From: Rhodanobacter sp. LX-99 | GTDB lineage: Bacteria; Pseudomonadota; Gammaproteobacteria; Xanthomonadales; Rhodanobacteraceae | Assembly: GCF_018599185.1 (NCBI RefSeq) | Contig: NZ_JAHFVL010000003.1 | Span: 62,001 to 126,000, forward strand | Reading direction: 5' to 3' | DNA length: 64,000 nt | Part shown: in pieces, positions 63,927-64,000 of the stretch | Layout: each line of letters starts with the position of its first letter | Numbering within the stretch: position 1 is the first letter of the stretch | Translations under genes and position numbers: made by a program | The notes under the pieces: model-generated | What the model saw: only the letters and a program-made list of their open reading frames with translations | Database searches by the model: none | What the model was told of the DNA's origin: nothing

Positions 63927-64000
63927 GGGGAGGTCACGCCTTCTGCAACGGCAGTTTCTCCGGCCCAGACGCGATCGCCCGTGCGCACCAGCAGGTTCAC
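63923..64000 (-). CDS. C-terminal end of an unidentified gene (cut by window edge)
   Basis: The last 25 codons read in frame as VNLLVRTGDRVWAGETAVAE followed by GVTSP and a stop. The stop overlaps the start of the small membrane-protein gene. Too little is visible to name it. The short hydrophilic tail gives no domain information. Confidence 0.5.
   Translation of the reverse strand: MNLLVRTGDRVWAGETAVAEGVTSP

Overview
The window is high-GC DNA with the gene content and synteny of a gammaproteobacterium of the Xanthomonadales, most likely Rhodanobacteraceae (Rhodanobacter/Dyella/Frateuria type). The reasons are the compact flagellar locus with a FleQ-type regulator and a PilZ gene beside fliT/fliS, the GGGATTCG-type intergenic repeats, and an exosortase-associated PrsK/PrsR/PrsT cluster. 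The family placement is inference from content, not a database match.

Region 1 (1-30.2 kb) is a flagellar and chemotaxis locus. On the minus strand, read from high to low coordinate, are cheV, flgBCDEFGHIJKL, fliC, fliD, fliS, a fliT-like gene, a PilZ-like gene, fleQ, fliEFGHIJ, fliK, fliL and the 5' end of fliM. Divergent from cheV are a soluble chemoreceptor gene, flgA, flgM, flgN and a degenerate EAL-HDOD gene. Sigma-54 boxes are readable before flgB, fliL and the chemoreceptor gene, with weaker ones before fliE and fleQ. Sigma-28 boxes with an identical 11-base spacer are readable before fliC, the chemoreceptor gene and flgM. This is the expected FleQ/sigma-54 then FliA/sigma-28 hierarchy.

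Region 2 (30.2-39.85 kb) is housekeeping chromosome: a TMEM43-type membrane protein, an MBL-fold hydrolase, ggt, a 2[4Fe-4S] ferredoxin, a lipoprotein, coaD, rsmD, and divergently ftsY, an AsmA-like protein, mutY, yggX and tRNA-Phe(GAA).

Region 3 (39.80-49.35 kb) is a 9.5-kb element integrated in tRNA-Phe. It is bounded by 49-bp direct repeats (attL/attR), with repeated nonamers next to both ends that look like integrase arm sites. It has a tyrosine integrase, an AlpA-like regulator with a palindromic operator, an AEP-type primase overlapping a RecA/RepA-like ATPase at a ten-G tract, tandem 9-bp iteron-like repeats, and a three-gene virion module (HK97 prohead protease, HK97 major capsid protein, P27-like small terminase). 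It has no portal, large terminase, tail or lysis gene. It therefore looks like a minimal capsid-encoding phage satellite and is the most unusual part of the window. Two small exported proteins near attL look like cargo.

Region 4 (49.4-64 kb) is an exosortase/PEP-CTERM-associated region: two PEP-CTERM proteins, a FeeM-like N-acyltransferase, a nitroreductase-like protein, a ThiF/E1-like adenylyltransferase, UDP-GlcNAc 2-epimerase, the PrsK kinase, the PrsR sigma-54 activator and the PrsT TPR lipoprotein. Both PEP-CTERM genes carry a -24/-12 promoter and a shared upstream motif (GGAA-N4-TTACAAA-N3/4-GAG) at exactly the same distance from it, a candidate PrsR binding site. The window ends in a small membrane-protein gene and the tail of an unidentified upstream gene.
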